From assembly GCA_003577105.1 (NCBI GenBank), contig QEUQ01000005.1, forward strand, positions 1 to 64,000: a DNA stretch of 64,000 bases. The letters are read 5' to 3'. Below are positions 53,132 through 62,400 of this stretch, piece by piece; within the stretch, counting starts at the first letter, position 1; every line of letters begins with the position of its first letter. The translations under genes were made by a program, and so were the position numbers. The notes under the pieces were generated by a model. It did no database searches, was not told the origin of the DNA, and saw only the letters and a list, made by a program, of their open reading frames with translations. The DNA is from Acidobacteriota bacterium (GTDB lineage: Bacteria > Actinomycetota > Acidimicrobiia > ATN3).

Positions 53132-53943
53132 GGTGTGGCTCCGTAGTTCTTCAGAAAGCTGTCGGTCACAATCCACCGGAAATACCGGTAAATGACATCG
53201 CAGAAGTTGCGGGCGCGAGCAGCGATCAGATCTGCGTGCCATTCGAGCGGAGATCGTGTGAACTGGTCGAGGTCGAGAACCCAGCTGTCGTTCTCGACCG
53301 GTTCAATTGCCGGATCGAACGTAAGTCCCGACGGAATCCTCCCCCAGCGAGCGTGCAGCGCCGAGTCGGAAGAAACCTCGTAGAGGAGGTCCGAAATAGC
53401 GTAGGCGCGCTCAACGTCGTCGCTGCCAAGCGCCATTTCCGATACGCCCAAGACCTCTTTCCTGACCAGTCTCTTGATCTTCGTGATCTCGTTGATTCTG
53501 TCGACGTAGCGAACACCTACGCGATTGCAGACCTTTGGCTGAATAGTCGTGGAAACTGCTCCCACGATCTCGATCAGCCGCTCAATGAAGGCATCGCGAT
53601 CTACGTAGTGCCTCTTGGTTGAGAGAGCCACGAAGTCTTTGGAGAGCGACACCTCCCACGCCAGCGGCTCTGTGGCGAATCTCCAAATCACACCGCGAGG
53701 TCCTGTGGCCGCACCCTGAGGCCCGATCAGTACTTCCGCTTGGTCTTCTCGACTGAGAACCGGATATGCAGGCCGGATCCGTTCCTGAAATGGTGCAACA
53801 AAGGTTTCGTCGTCGATCGACAGAATTCGCGGAAATCTCAGCTGAGCAATCACAAGCTCCAACGGCGGGTCGCTGAGCAAGATCTCTTCGACGGGCGGGC
53901 CGAACGGTGTCTCCACCGGTGCCCCGAACTGGGTCTTTGGCAT
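53128..53943 (-). CDS. TIGR04255 family protein
   Basis: This protein has 271 residues. The N-terminal ETPFGPPVEEILLSDPPLELVIAQLRFPRI and the later VGVRYVDRIN with IWRFATEPLAWEVSLSKDFVAL-type strands mark the TIGR04255 family, small beta-rich proteins found across bacteria with no known function, often near toxin-antitoxin or defence genes (from memory). ATG 53943 has GGAGG five bases before it. It is the first gene of an operon of three genes that overlap by four bases each. Confidence 0.8.
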   Translation of the reverse strand: MPKTQFGAPVETPFGPPVEEILLSDPPLELVIAQLRFPRILSIDDETFVAPFQERIRPAYPVLSREDQAEVLIGPQGAATGPRGVIWRFATEPLAWEVSLSKDFVALSTKRHYVDRDAFIERLIEIVGAVSTTIQPKVCNRVGVRYVDRINEITKIKRLVRKEVLGVSEMALGSDDVERAYAISDLLYEVSSDSALHARWGRIPSGLTFDPAIEPVENDSWVLDLDQFTRSPLEWHADLIAARARNFCDVIYRYFRWIVTDSFLKNYGATP

Positions 53944-53954
53944 GCTTCCCTCCG

Positions 53955-53982
53955 TACTTCCCATTCTAGCAGACGGGAAGTA
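53955..53982 (-). promoter_or_regulatory. promoter with flanking inverted repeat
   Basis: TACTTCCC (53955-53962) and GGGAAGTA (53975-53982) form a perfect inverted repeat with a 12-base spacer. On the minus strand the spacer contains TGCTAGAAT, an extended -10, 20 bases before the TIGR04255 start. A third half-site GGGAAG lies at 53988-53993. This looks like an operator for the operon's HTH protein. Confidence 0.6.
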
Positions 53983-54124
53983 TACTGGGAAGAGCTACTG
54001 CGCGACATGCCGCCCCTAGCCAGAGAGTCCGACGTTCCGCCGAATGCGCGTGCCGACGCCTACCCCAGCACACGGTCGCGCCATCGCGTATGGGATCTAT
54101 CGCACTAGCGCGAATATTCCTATC

Positions 54125-54153
54125 TTGAAAGATCGACGCGTAGATGCTACTTT
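54125..54153 (+). promoter_or_regulatory. promoter of the antitoxin-Doc-NDT-ImmA operon
   Basis: TTGAAA (54125-54130) is followed by a 17-base spacer and TACTTT (54148-54153), 33 bases before the antitoxin start. The 54,000-54,124 stretch between the two divergent operons holds no gene. Confidence 0.55.
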
Positions 54154-54185
54154 ACGAATGTGACGAGCGATGAGGAGGTGCACTC

Positions 54186-54401
54186 GTGGACAGCAAGATG
54201 CTCACCGTGAGGGTTCCCGCGGAGCAGGCGGAGGAACTTGAGCAAGTAGCCGACGTTGACGGCGTGCCGGTAGCCGAAGAAGTACGAACCGCAATCGCGG
54301 CTCACATCGAAGCCCGTCGTAAGGATCAGGCCTTTCGGGAGCGACTGCGCGCGTCCATCGAGCGCAACAAGAAGATCCTTGAGAAACTCGCCGAGACGTG
54401 A
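54186..54401 (+). CDS. ribbon-helix-helix antitoxin for Doc, copy 2
   Basis: This antitoxin has 71 residues. The beta strand KMLTVRVPAEQAEELEQVAD and following helices form a ribbon-helix-helix, and the C-terminal charged helix (QAFRERLRASIERNKKILEKLAE) should bind the toxin. Its layout parallels the 69-residue antitoxin at 43.6 kb. GTG 54186 follows GAGGAGGTG. It is the first gene of a four-gene unit with a good promoter 33 bases upstream. Confidence 0.88.
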   Translation: MDSKMLTVRVPAEQAEELEQVADVDGVPVAEEVRTAIAAHIEARRKDQAFRERLRASIERNKKILEKLAET

Positions 54402-54405
54402 TCAC

Positions 54406-54822
54406 GTGGCGATTCGGTATCTCGACCTGGTCGACTTCCTCCTTGTTGCGGAAGAGGTACTCGGAATCGAGGCCGATATCCTCCAGAAGATGGCTAACCT
54501 CCCCCTCGCCGAATCAGCGTTGAACGCGCCGGCCGCTGAATTCGGCGGGGTGGAGTTCTATCCCGATTTCGTTGAGAAGGTAGCGGTGCTCTGTGCCCGT
54601 CTTATCAAGAACCACTCGCTGCCCGACGGCAACAAGCGCGTCGGCTACATGTGTGCCGTTGAGTTCGCGGAGCGAAACGGATACCTGTGGAAACCGCCCC
54701 CGGGCGACCCAGAAGGGTCGGAGACGGTTGAGACGATGAAGGGTGTCGCCTCCGGGTCCGTCGATGAGGAGATGCTCGCTCGGTGGATGCGCGATCATCT
54801 GGAGAAGGCGGATGCCACCTAA
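54406..54822 (+). CDS. doc: Doc/Fic-type toxin, copy 2
   Basis: This toxin has 138 residues. The Fic core is HSLPDGNKRVGY. Before it come YLDLVDFLLVAEEVLGI and AAEFGGVEFYPDFVEKVAVL, matching copy 1 in order. GTG 54406 begins four bases after the antitoxin stop. It probably kinases EF-Tu like P1 Doc. The 3' end overlaps the next gene by 11 bases, so the NDT-like gene is translated with it. Two Doc pairs in one island suggest separate arrival with separate elements. Confidence 0.92.
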   Translation: MAIRYLDLVDFLLVAEEVLGIEADILQKMANLPLAESALNAPAAEFGGVEFYPDFVEKVAVLCARLIKNHSLPDGNKRVGYMCAVEFAERNGYLWKPPPGDPEGSETVETMKGVASGSVDEEMLARWMRDHLEKADAT

Positions 54823-55771
54823 TAACGACCAGTTGAGGCTGGCGATAGAGGAGCAGCCGCGCGAGGAGCTACCGCTCATATACGTCGCCTCCGCCCTCTC
54901 GCACCTCACGGAATCGGATCGGAGCAAGCTGAAGCCGTGGTGCGACGCCGTGTCTGAGGCAGCAGTAAACGCGGCACTTCAGGACACGCCGCGCTGGGAA
55001 GTTCGCACACACGTGCCGTTCGAGTGGTCCGCGCCGTGGACTGGCGACGGCAAGACCCCAGCAGAGGTATACAGGGCCAACATGGAGAAGGTGCGGGGGG
55101 CGGCGGCCCTCATAGTGCTCGGATATCACGGAGGCAGTTTGGGCGCTGGCCAAGAACTGGCGTGGGCGACCGCCGCGCGCGTCCCCACCCTCTACCTTCG
55201 CCCAATTGACGACCCTCTCAGCCGCCAGATCGAGGGGACCCCTGCGGACATCGTGTTCGTCGAGTTCGACACAGACGATGAGCTAAGTAGTGCAGTCGTT
55301 CGATTTGTACAAGCGCGCAGACACCCGATCGAAGATCACCCGAGAAGGCTCCGTGATCGCGAAATCGTGTTTTCGCCACTGTTCGACGCCGTAGAGCAGG
55401 CTTGGGGTGGGCTGTCGGTCGATGACCGCCAAGGCGTTGGCGGCAATGCGCGTCTTCACCCACGCCGCGCTCAGGAGTTGGTTGCGCACCCGCTCAATCT
55501 TGCCCATGCCTCCCTCAGCGAGATATTGGCACTGACCGGCGCTCTCGGGATTGATCCATGGCGGTGGTTCTCGGGACAGACCCCCGAACTAGAAAGCCGA
55601 CAATTGGCGGGGCTTCAGATGGCGGCCGAAGAGTTCGACTGGTCCGCCGCGGAGACTCTGGACCTCTATCGCGAAGCAAGGACGGAGCTTGCCAGCGAAG
55701 GTACCCGACGAATGCGACTCGAGACCATGCAAGACTGGGCCCAGTTCCGCAAAGCTCGACGCGGTGGATAG
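54812..55771 (+). CDS. nucleoside-deoxyribosyltransferase-like/HTH fusion
   Basis: This protein has 319 residues in two parts. Residues 20-150 have the Rossmann-like NDT/TIR-type fold: LIYVASALSHL, the helix YRANMEKVRGAAALIVLGYHGG, and GAGQELAWATAARVPTLYL with Glu115 in the catalytic-type position of nucleoside deoxyribosyltransferases. The C-terminal half has an XRE-like HTH (about 215-250, AHASLSEILALTGALG). The partner gene downstream is an ImmA/IrrE peptidase, a class that cleaves HTH repressors. I infer a repressor that senses a nucleotide-type ligand or cleaves nucleosides and is removed by the peptidase. It overlaps the genes on both sides. Confidence 0.72.
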   Translation: MPPNNDQLRLAIEEQPREELPLIYVASALSHLTESDRSKLKPWCDAVSEAAVNAALQDTPRWEVRTHVPFEWSAPWTGDGKTPAEVYRANMEKVRGAAALIVLGYHGGSLGAGQELAWATAARVPTLYLRPIDDPLSRQIEGTPADIVFVEFDTDDELSSAVVRFVQARRHPIEDHPRRLRDREIVFSPLFDAVEQAWGGLSVDDRQGVGGNARLHPRRAQELVAHPLNLAHASLSEILALTGALGIDPWRWFSGQTPELESRQLAGLQMAAEEFDWSAAETLDLYREARTELASEGTRRMRLETMQDWAQFRKARRGG

Positions 55772-56564
55772 GTCTCTCGATCAACTCGCCAGCGAGGCAC
55801 TGGCACGGGCTGGAATTGAGCCATTTCCCGCCATTGACATCGAGAAGCTAGCGTACAGGTTAGGCATCTCGTCGATCGCGTCGGACGAGCATCTCGTTGA
55901 GGACGGTCGACTAGTATCGGAGGGGCGACAACGCGGAATTGTGGTTCGGAAAGATGCCAGCAAAGCGCGGCGACGATTCACGATCGCGCACGAGCTCGGG
56001 CATCTGGTGCTCATCGAGAGCGGATCGGAAGCTGTAGCCCAGCGCCTCGGTCCGCCAGTCGATGACGTGGAAAGAATGTGCGACGACTTTGCCGCGGCGA
56101 TCCTCATGCCGTTCGAATGGGTGTCTTCGTGTTTCGCGCACCGACCGCAGAACCTCTCCACCATCCGACATCTGGCTCACCAGACAGGAACTTCGCTGAG
56201 CGCCTCAGCTGTCCGCCTAACTGAAGTACTTGGCTGGCGGGTGGCTTTGCTCCGCTGGCGACTGGAGGGTGGCCGGTGGCGATTCATGGCAGGTGCAGCG
56301 TTGCCATTCTGGCTTCATGGACAGGTCAGGAGCGCCCCCGAGACCAATGACTCCCTGCACGCGATCTTTCAACGGACGACCCGCGATACGAGAACAAAGG
56401 TGCCCTTCCGGGTCGGGAACGAGACTGTAACGGTGGACGCGCAGGTCTCTCTCTCGAGTACGAGCGCCCTAGTGCTTCTCGACCTCGCTCGCTCGCAGTC
56501 TCAGCTCGCAAGCGCCATGCGAGTCGGCCGCGAGCCGCGACAGCGCCGCCCTGTGAGCAAGTAG
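55764..56564 (+). CDS. ImmA/IrrE family metallopeptidase
   Basis: This zinc peptidase has 266 residues. The zinc motif HELGH is at 76-80 (RFTIAHELGHLVL), and DDFAAAILMP follows about 25 residues later, as in ImmA of ICEBs1 and IrrE/DdrO-pathway peptidases. The N-terminal helical part (SLDQLASEALARAGIEPFPAIDI) is the usual entry. GTG 55764 overlaps the previous stop by eight bases. The natural target is the HTH protein encoded just upstream. The C-terminal 80 residues have an unassigned beta-rich part. Confidence 0.9.
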   Translation: MDRSLDQLASEALARAGIEPFPAIDIEKLAYRLGISSIASDEHLVEDGRLVSEGRQRGIVVRKDASKARRRFTIAHELGHLVLIESGSEAVAQRLGPPVDDVERMCDDFAAAILMPFEWVSSCFAHRPQNLSTIRHLAHQTGTSLSASAVRLTEVLGWRVALLRWRLEGGRWRFMAGAALPFWLHGQVRSAPETNDSLHAIFQRTTRDTRTKVPFRVGNETVTVDAQVSLSSTSALVLLDLARSQSQLASAMRVGREPRQRRPVSK

Positions 56565-56624
56565 GGGCGCTCTCGCCATATCGTTGGGCAGATCGGGGGG
56601 TCCCGAAGGGTAGGAAGGTGAGGG

Positions 56625-59429
56625 GTGAGTGCAGACACTCGACAGGGTCGGGACGGATACAAGAAGAAACTGATTGAGGTCGCGCTGCCGCTGGAGGCGA
56701 TCAACCGGGAATCCGCGCGGGAGAAGTCGATCCGCCACGGCCACCCATCTACTCTCCACCTCTGGTGGTCACGCAAGCCGCTCGCCACCTGTCGCGCCGT
56801 GCTCTTCGCATCACTGGTTGACGACCCGTCGTCGCGCCCGGATGAGTTCCCAACCGAAGAGGCACAAGAGACCGAGCGGAAGCGGCTCTTTGGCATCATC
56901 GAAGAGCTCGTCAAGTGGGAGAACTCCAACAACGACGAGGTGCTAAAGGCTGCACGAGCCGAGATCGAGCGCTCAACCGACGGCAACCCGCCCCCGGTCC
57001 TCGACCCGTTCTGTGGCGGCGGATCGATTCCCCTCGAAGCACAGCGCCTCGGCCTCGAAGCTCACGGTTCAGATCTCAACCCGGTGGCTGTCTTGATCAC
57101 CAAGGCGCTGATCGAGATTCCGCCCCGTTTTGCCGGATGCGCACCCGTCCACCCCGCTGAAGGTCAGGGGCACGCGGTTGAGGCGTGGAAAGGGGCAGAG
57201 GGTCTAGCCGAAGACATCCGCTACTACGGGGCTTGGATGCGCGACCAGGCCGAGGAGCGGATAGGCGATCTATATCCGAAGGCCAAGCTTCCAAAGGAAC
57301 ACGGCGGTGGCGAGGCAACGGTCATCGCATGGATCTGGGCAAGGACTGTTACCTGTCCTAACCCGGCTTGCGGTGCCGAGATGCCGCTCACGAACAAGTG
57401 GTGGCTTTCAACCAAGAAGGGCAAGAAAGCCTGGGTCGAGCCGCAGGTTGACCGGGCGACCAAGTCGGTTGCTTTCGAAGTTCACACCGGATCGGGTACA
57501 GCACCTGACGGGACGGTTGACCGGCGCGGTGCTCGCTGCGTCATCTGTGATTCACCGGTCCCCTTCGACCACGTGAGATCAGAAGGTCGTGCCGGGCGGA
57601 TGGGTGCACGTCTGATGGCAATCGTGGCCGAGGGGAATCGCCAGCGTGTCTATCTCAGTCCCGACGAAGTTCACGAAGAGATCGCCACTCGCACGACCCC
57701 GCCCGACGATGTACCGGACGCCGACCTTCCGCACAATCCCCGTGACTTCAAGACTCCGAACTATGGGAGGCGCAAGTTCCGCGATCTCTTTACCGATAGG
57801 CAGCTCGTCGCGCTGACGACCTTCTCGGATCTGGTCGGAGAGGCACGAGAGCGCGTCCTCGCAGATGCGATTGCGGCCGGCATGGCTGACGACAACGTGC
57901 CGCTCCACGAGGGCGGCTCGGGCGCCACCGCCTACGCCGACGCCCTCGCCACCTACCTCGCCTTCGCCGTCGACCGTTGCGCGGATTATTGGGGATCGAT
58001 CGCGACATGGCACGCGAGCAATCAGCAGGTTCGATGCACCTTCGCCCGGCAAGCGATACCAATGACATGGGACTACGTGGAGGCGAATCCGTTCAGCAAT
58101 TCGAGCGGAGGTTGGGACAGTCTTTATTTGTCAACTGTGGACGCCTTTGGACGGTGCGTCGAAGGGCCGGGGGGCGCTGCATCGCAGCTCGACGCGGCTC
58201 GAGTGACATCAGCCGGAGTCGCCTTCGCCGTCTCAACCGATCCGCCCTATTACGACAACATCGGCTACGCGGATCTCGCAGATTACTTCTACATCTGGCT
58301 CCGCCGCTCACTCAAAGACATCTGGCCTCAGGAGTTCTCCACCCTTCTCGTGCCTAAAGCGCAGGAACTAGTCGCAACGCCGTATCGATTCGATGGCGAT
58401 AGAGAAATGGCCGAGGAGCATTTCGAGACGGGTCTTGGCCAGGCCTTCAAGCGAATCCGCGAGGAATCCGCGCCGGGCTACCCGACCACCGTTTTCTACG
58501 CGTTCAAGCAGTCTGAGTCCGAGGGAGAGTCAACTGCGTCGACAGGCTGGGAGACGATGCTCGAAGGCCTCATCCGAGCGGGCTTCTCCATCGACGGAAC
58601 ATGGCCGATGCGGAGCGAGCAACACCACCGCATGATTGCTCGTGATGCGAATGCATTGGCATCCTCGATCGTCCTCGTCTGTCGGCCGCGCGCCGACGAC
58701 GCGCCACTTGCGACGCGAAAGGAATTCCTCGCAGCGCTCAAGGCCGAACTGCCCCAAGCTCTCAAGCTCCTCCAACATGGCAACATCGCCCCGGTTGATC
58801 TGGCCCAAGCCGCGATCGGCCCCGGCATGTCGGTCTTCACCCGCCACTCCAGAGTCGTCGAAGCCGATGGCAGCAACATGACCGTCCGCACAGCGCTCGC
58901 CCTCATCAACCAAGTCCTCGATGAGACGCTCGCCGAACAAGAAGCCGACTTCGATAAGGACACCCGTTGGGCACTTGCCTGGTTCGAGCAGTACGGCCAC
59001 GACGAAGGCCCCTTTGGAGTCGCCGAGACGCTTTCTAAAGCCAAGAACACCTCGGTCTCTGGCCTTGTTGAAGCAGGGGTGCTCGAATCAGCGGCCGGCA
59101 AGGTGAGACTGCTCAGACGCGAGGAACTCGCCGACGACTGGGACCCGATTACCGACGGGCGTAGGACAGTTTGGGAGGTCGCCCAGCATCTCATCCGTGC
59201 ACTCGAAGGCGGTGGAGAATCCGCCGCCGCAGATCTTCTTCGCAAGGTCGGCGGCCTGGGTGAGACCGCCCGTGAGCTCGCATACCGCCTATATCAGATA
59301 TGTGAGAAGAAGAAGTGGGCCCAAGAAGCGATCTCATACAACGCACTAGTTGTCGCCTGGCCCGAGATCACCCGCATCGCTTCATCTGCCCCGGCCGCAG
59401 CGCCCGAAGCGCAGCAAATGGAGATCTGA
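56625..59429 (+). CDS. DUF1156 adenine-specific DNA methyltransferase (anti-phage)
   Basis: This methyltransferase has 934 residues. The DUF1156 N-terminus reads KKLIEVALPLEAINRESAREKSIRHGHPS broken over 15-42, and LWWSRKPLATCRAVLF. Motif I is DPFCGGGS at 127-134, and motif IV is DPPYYDN with Asp539, so N6-adenine methylation is likely. Between them lies a large insert with two CxxC-type pairs (near 243 and 304) forming a probable zinc ribbon. The family is named anti-phage-associated in NCBI (from memory). GTG 56625 is the start. DUF499 follows three bases after the stop. Confidence 0.92.
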   Translation: MSADTRQGRDGYKKKLIEVALPLEAINRESAREKSIRHGHPSTLHLWWSRKPLATCRAVLFASLVDDPSSRPDEFPTEEAQETERKRLFGIIEELVKWENSNNDEVLKAARAEIERSTDGNPPPVLDPFCGGGSIPLEAQRLGLEAHGSDLNPVAVLITKALIEIPPRFAGCAPVHPAEGQGHAVEAWKGAEGLAEDIRYYGAWMRDQAEERIGDLYPKAKLPKEHGGGEATVIAWIWARTVTCPNPACGAEMPLTNKWWLSTKKGKKAWVEPQVDRATKSVAFEVHTGSGTAPDGTVDRRGARCVICDSPVPFDHVRSEGRAGRMGARLMAIVAEGNRQRVYLSPDEVHEEIATRTTPPDDVPDADLPHNPRDFKTPNYGRRKFRDLFTDRQLVALTTFSDLVGEARERVLADAIAAGMADDNVPLHEGGSGATAYADALATYLAFAVDRCADYWGSIATWHASNQQVRCTFARQAIPMTWDYVEANPFSNSSGGWDSLYLSTVDAFGRCVEGPGGAASQLDAARVTSAGVAFAVSTDPPYYDNIGYADLADYFYIWLRRSLKDIWPQEFSTLLVPKAQELVATPYRFDGDREMAEEHFETGLGQAFKRIREESAPGYPTTVFYAFKQSESEGESTASTGWETMLEGLIRAGFSIDGTWPMRSEQHHRMIARDANALASSIVLVCRPRADDAPLATRKEFLAALKAELPQALKLLQHGNIAPVDLAQAAIGPGMSVFTRHSRVVEADGSNMTVRTALALINQVLDETLAEQEADFDKDTRWALAWFEQYGHDEGPFGVAETLSKAKNTSVSGLVEAGVLESAAGKVRLLRREELADDWDPITDGRRTVWEVAQHLIRALEGGGESAAADLLRKVGGLGETARELAYRLYQICEKKKWAQEAISYNALVVAWPEITRIASSAPAAAPEAQQMEI

Positions 59430-59432
59430 CCA

Positions 59433-62400
59433 GTGGCAATCACAAATCACGAAAGAGTCGGCAAGGCGCTCGCGCTTCTCTCAGAAGGCCTTGCGCCCTT
59501 TGTCGAAAGCGAGTGCCGCTCAAAGCTCGGTGACGATTGGGTGAATCTTGTCGCCGGCTCGGGCCCACCGGGCCAGCGCGCATCCCGCAAGGAATCTGCG
59601 ACCGACGTCAACTTCTTGCTCAAGGCGATGTGGGACGAGTGGAACTCGATCTTCGGCAAGGTTCTGGGTCGAAGTGAGCGGACCTATGTGAGCGAGCTGC
59701 GCGATGTCCGCAACCGCTGGGCACACCAGGAGACCTTCTCGACCAATGACGCGGACCGCGCCCTTGACACCGCGCATCGCCTGCTGCTCGCGGTCTCAGC
59801 CGGTGACGAGGCAGCCGAGGTAGATCGCATCCGCCAAGAACTTCTGCGGACTCGCTTTGCCGAACAGACCCGGACCAAGCAGCGCCAGGCGGCACTTGTT
59901 TCCGTCGAAGGCAAGCCTGCAAGTGGCCTCAAACCCTGGCGCCAGGTAATCACGCCCCACGCGGATGTCGCATCTGGCCGATACCAACAGGCCGAGTTCG
60001 CAGCCGACTTACACCAAGTCTGGCGTGACGAGGCAGCCGATGAATACGGCAATCCGGTCGAGTTCTTCCGCCGCACGTTCATAACCGACGGCTTGCGCGA
60101 GTTGCTGCTAAACGCAGTGAGGCGGTGGCGCAAAGAGGGCGGCGACCCTGTCGTAGAGCTTCAGACCAACTTCGGCGGGGGCAAGACGCACTCGATGATC
60201 GCCCTCTATCACCTCGCGCACGGATACAAGCCCTCTGAGCTCCCAGGAGTCGAGACGATGCTTGCCGATGCGAAGGTCGGCGATCCGCCAGCGGTCACAA
60301 CTGCGGTGCTAGTTGGGCAGATGATTCAGCCCGGCACCACACATCCCAAAGAAGACGGCGTGGTTGTCCACACCCTCTGGGGGGAACTCGCCTATCAGTT
60401 GGGCGGGGCAGCTGGCTATGAGCTCGTGGCTGATGCCGATCGCACCGGGACCAGCCCGGGGTCGGCGCTCATCGACCTGTTCAAAGCATATGGCCCGTGT
60501 CTGATCTTGATAGATGAGTGGGTTGCCTATGCGCGCCAGCTCTATGGCGTCGACGGGCTCCCGGCTGGGTCATTTGACGCCCAATTCAGTTTTGCCCAGG
60601 CCCTTGCTGAGGCCGCCAAGTCTGTTGAGGGCACGCTACTGGTCGTCTCGATCCCAGCATCAGATATTGAAGTTGGGGGCGAAGGCGGGCGTGAGGCGCT
60701 TGAGCGGTTGAAAAACGTGGTGGGGAGGGTGGAGTCATCATGGAGGCCGGCCTCAGCCGAAGAGGGCTTTGAGATTGTTCGAAGGCGCCTCTTTGATGAT
60801 TTGCCCGCAGCCAATGCGCCCGAGCGAGATGCAGTTGTCAAGGCCTTCAGCGAGACCTACCGGTCAAATCAGGGTGAGTTCGACAGGGAGTGCGGCGAGA
60901 GCGCGTATGCGAGTCGCATGACAGCCGCGTACCCAATTCACCCCGAGCTCTTCGACCGCCTCTACGGAGATTGGTCGACGCTGGATAAGTTTCAGCGCAC
61001 TAGGGGCGTGCTTCGGCTGATGGCAGCTGTGATTCACGAGCTATGGAGACGTGAAGACTCATCGCTGATGATTATGCCCGGGACCGTGCCTATCGATGAC
61101 GCCGACGTGCTGAATGAGCTGACTCGTTATCTGGAAGATGGCTGGGAGCCGGTGATCGCAACTGATGTCGACGGGCCAAATGCCTTGCCGCTTCGCATAG
61201 ACGCTGAGAACCCGTCGCTTGGCCGGTATTCGGCGACTAGGCGGGTAGCCAGGACGATCTATCTTGGCTCTGCTCCACAGCAGGCGGCTCAGACCCGAGG
61301 AATTGATGACCGTTCGGTCAAGCTCGGTTGCGTACAGCCCGGCGAGACCCCGGCGACATTCGGCGATGCGCTCCGCCACCTGACCGATCAGGCGACCTAC
61401 ATCTATGTCGATGGCAAGCGCTACTGGTACTCGCTACAGCCTTCGGTCACTCGCCTCGCCCTTGACCGAGCGGCATCTCATTTCAGCGATGCAGACGTTG
61501 ATGAGGAGATCAGGGCTCGAATTGGCACGGCAGCGTCTCCTCGTGGTGATTTTGCGAAGGTACACGTAGCGCCGCGGGCCCCAGGTGATGTGCCAGATGA
61601 GCCTGAAGCCCGGCTCGTGATTCTCGGACCGGAGTATCCGCACACCTCAAAAACCGATGACAGCGAGGCGCGTTCGGCCGCGGCGAAGATATTGGAGGAG
61701 CGATCTGCGGGTGCTCGGCTCTATCGGAACATGCTTGTCTTTCTAGCTCCAGACAAGTCGCGGTTGGGCGATCTTCAACAAGCCGTTCGTCAATACTTGG
61801 CGTGGTCGTCGATCGTCGACGATGGCAAGAAGGGTTCCCTCAACCTCGACAACTTCCAGTCAACCCAGGCCGAGTCGAAACGCGATCAGTTCGATGATGC
61901 CGTGACGCAGCGAATCGGTGAGACGTTCGTGTGGGCCCTGGTGCCGTTTCAGAGCTTGGCGGGCTCTGGTGAGGCTTCTTCGGGAGGGGCCGAGGGTGAC
62001 CTTTCGGCCTCAGCGGGTGGCGCGATCGCATGGGAGGAGATGCGCGTCACTGGATCAGATCCACTGGCGGTCAGGGTGTCTAAGAAGCTGAAGAGTGACG
62101 AATCGCTGATCGTCGGGTATTCGGGGGCGCGCCTGCGGATGGACTTAGATCGAGTGCCGCTTTGGCGTGGAGACCATGTGGGTCTGCGCCAGCTCTGGAG
62201 CGACTACGCGCAGTATCTGTATCTGCCCCGACTGGCTGACTCGGGCGTCTTGGTTGGCGCCATTGAGGATGGCGTCTCGAAGCTGACGTGGGAACAGGAC
62301 ACGTTTGGGTGTGCGGACGCGTTCGATGAGGCTTCAGGGCGCTACGTGGGGCTTGTGGCTGGCGCGAACGCCCGGGTCGTGGTTGACGACGCGAGTGTTC

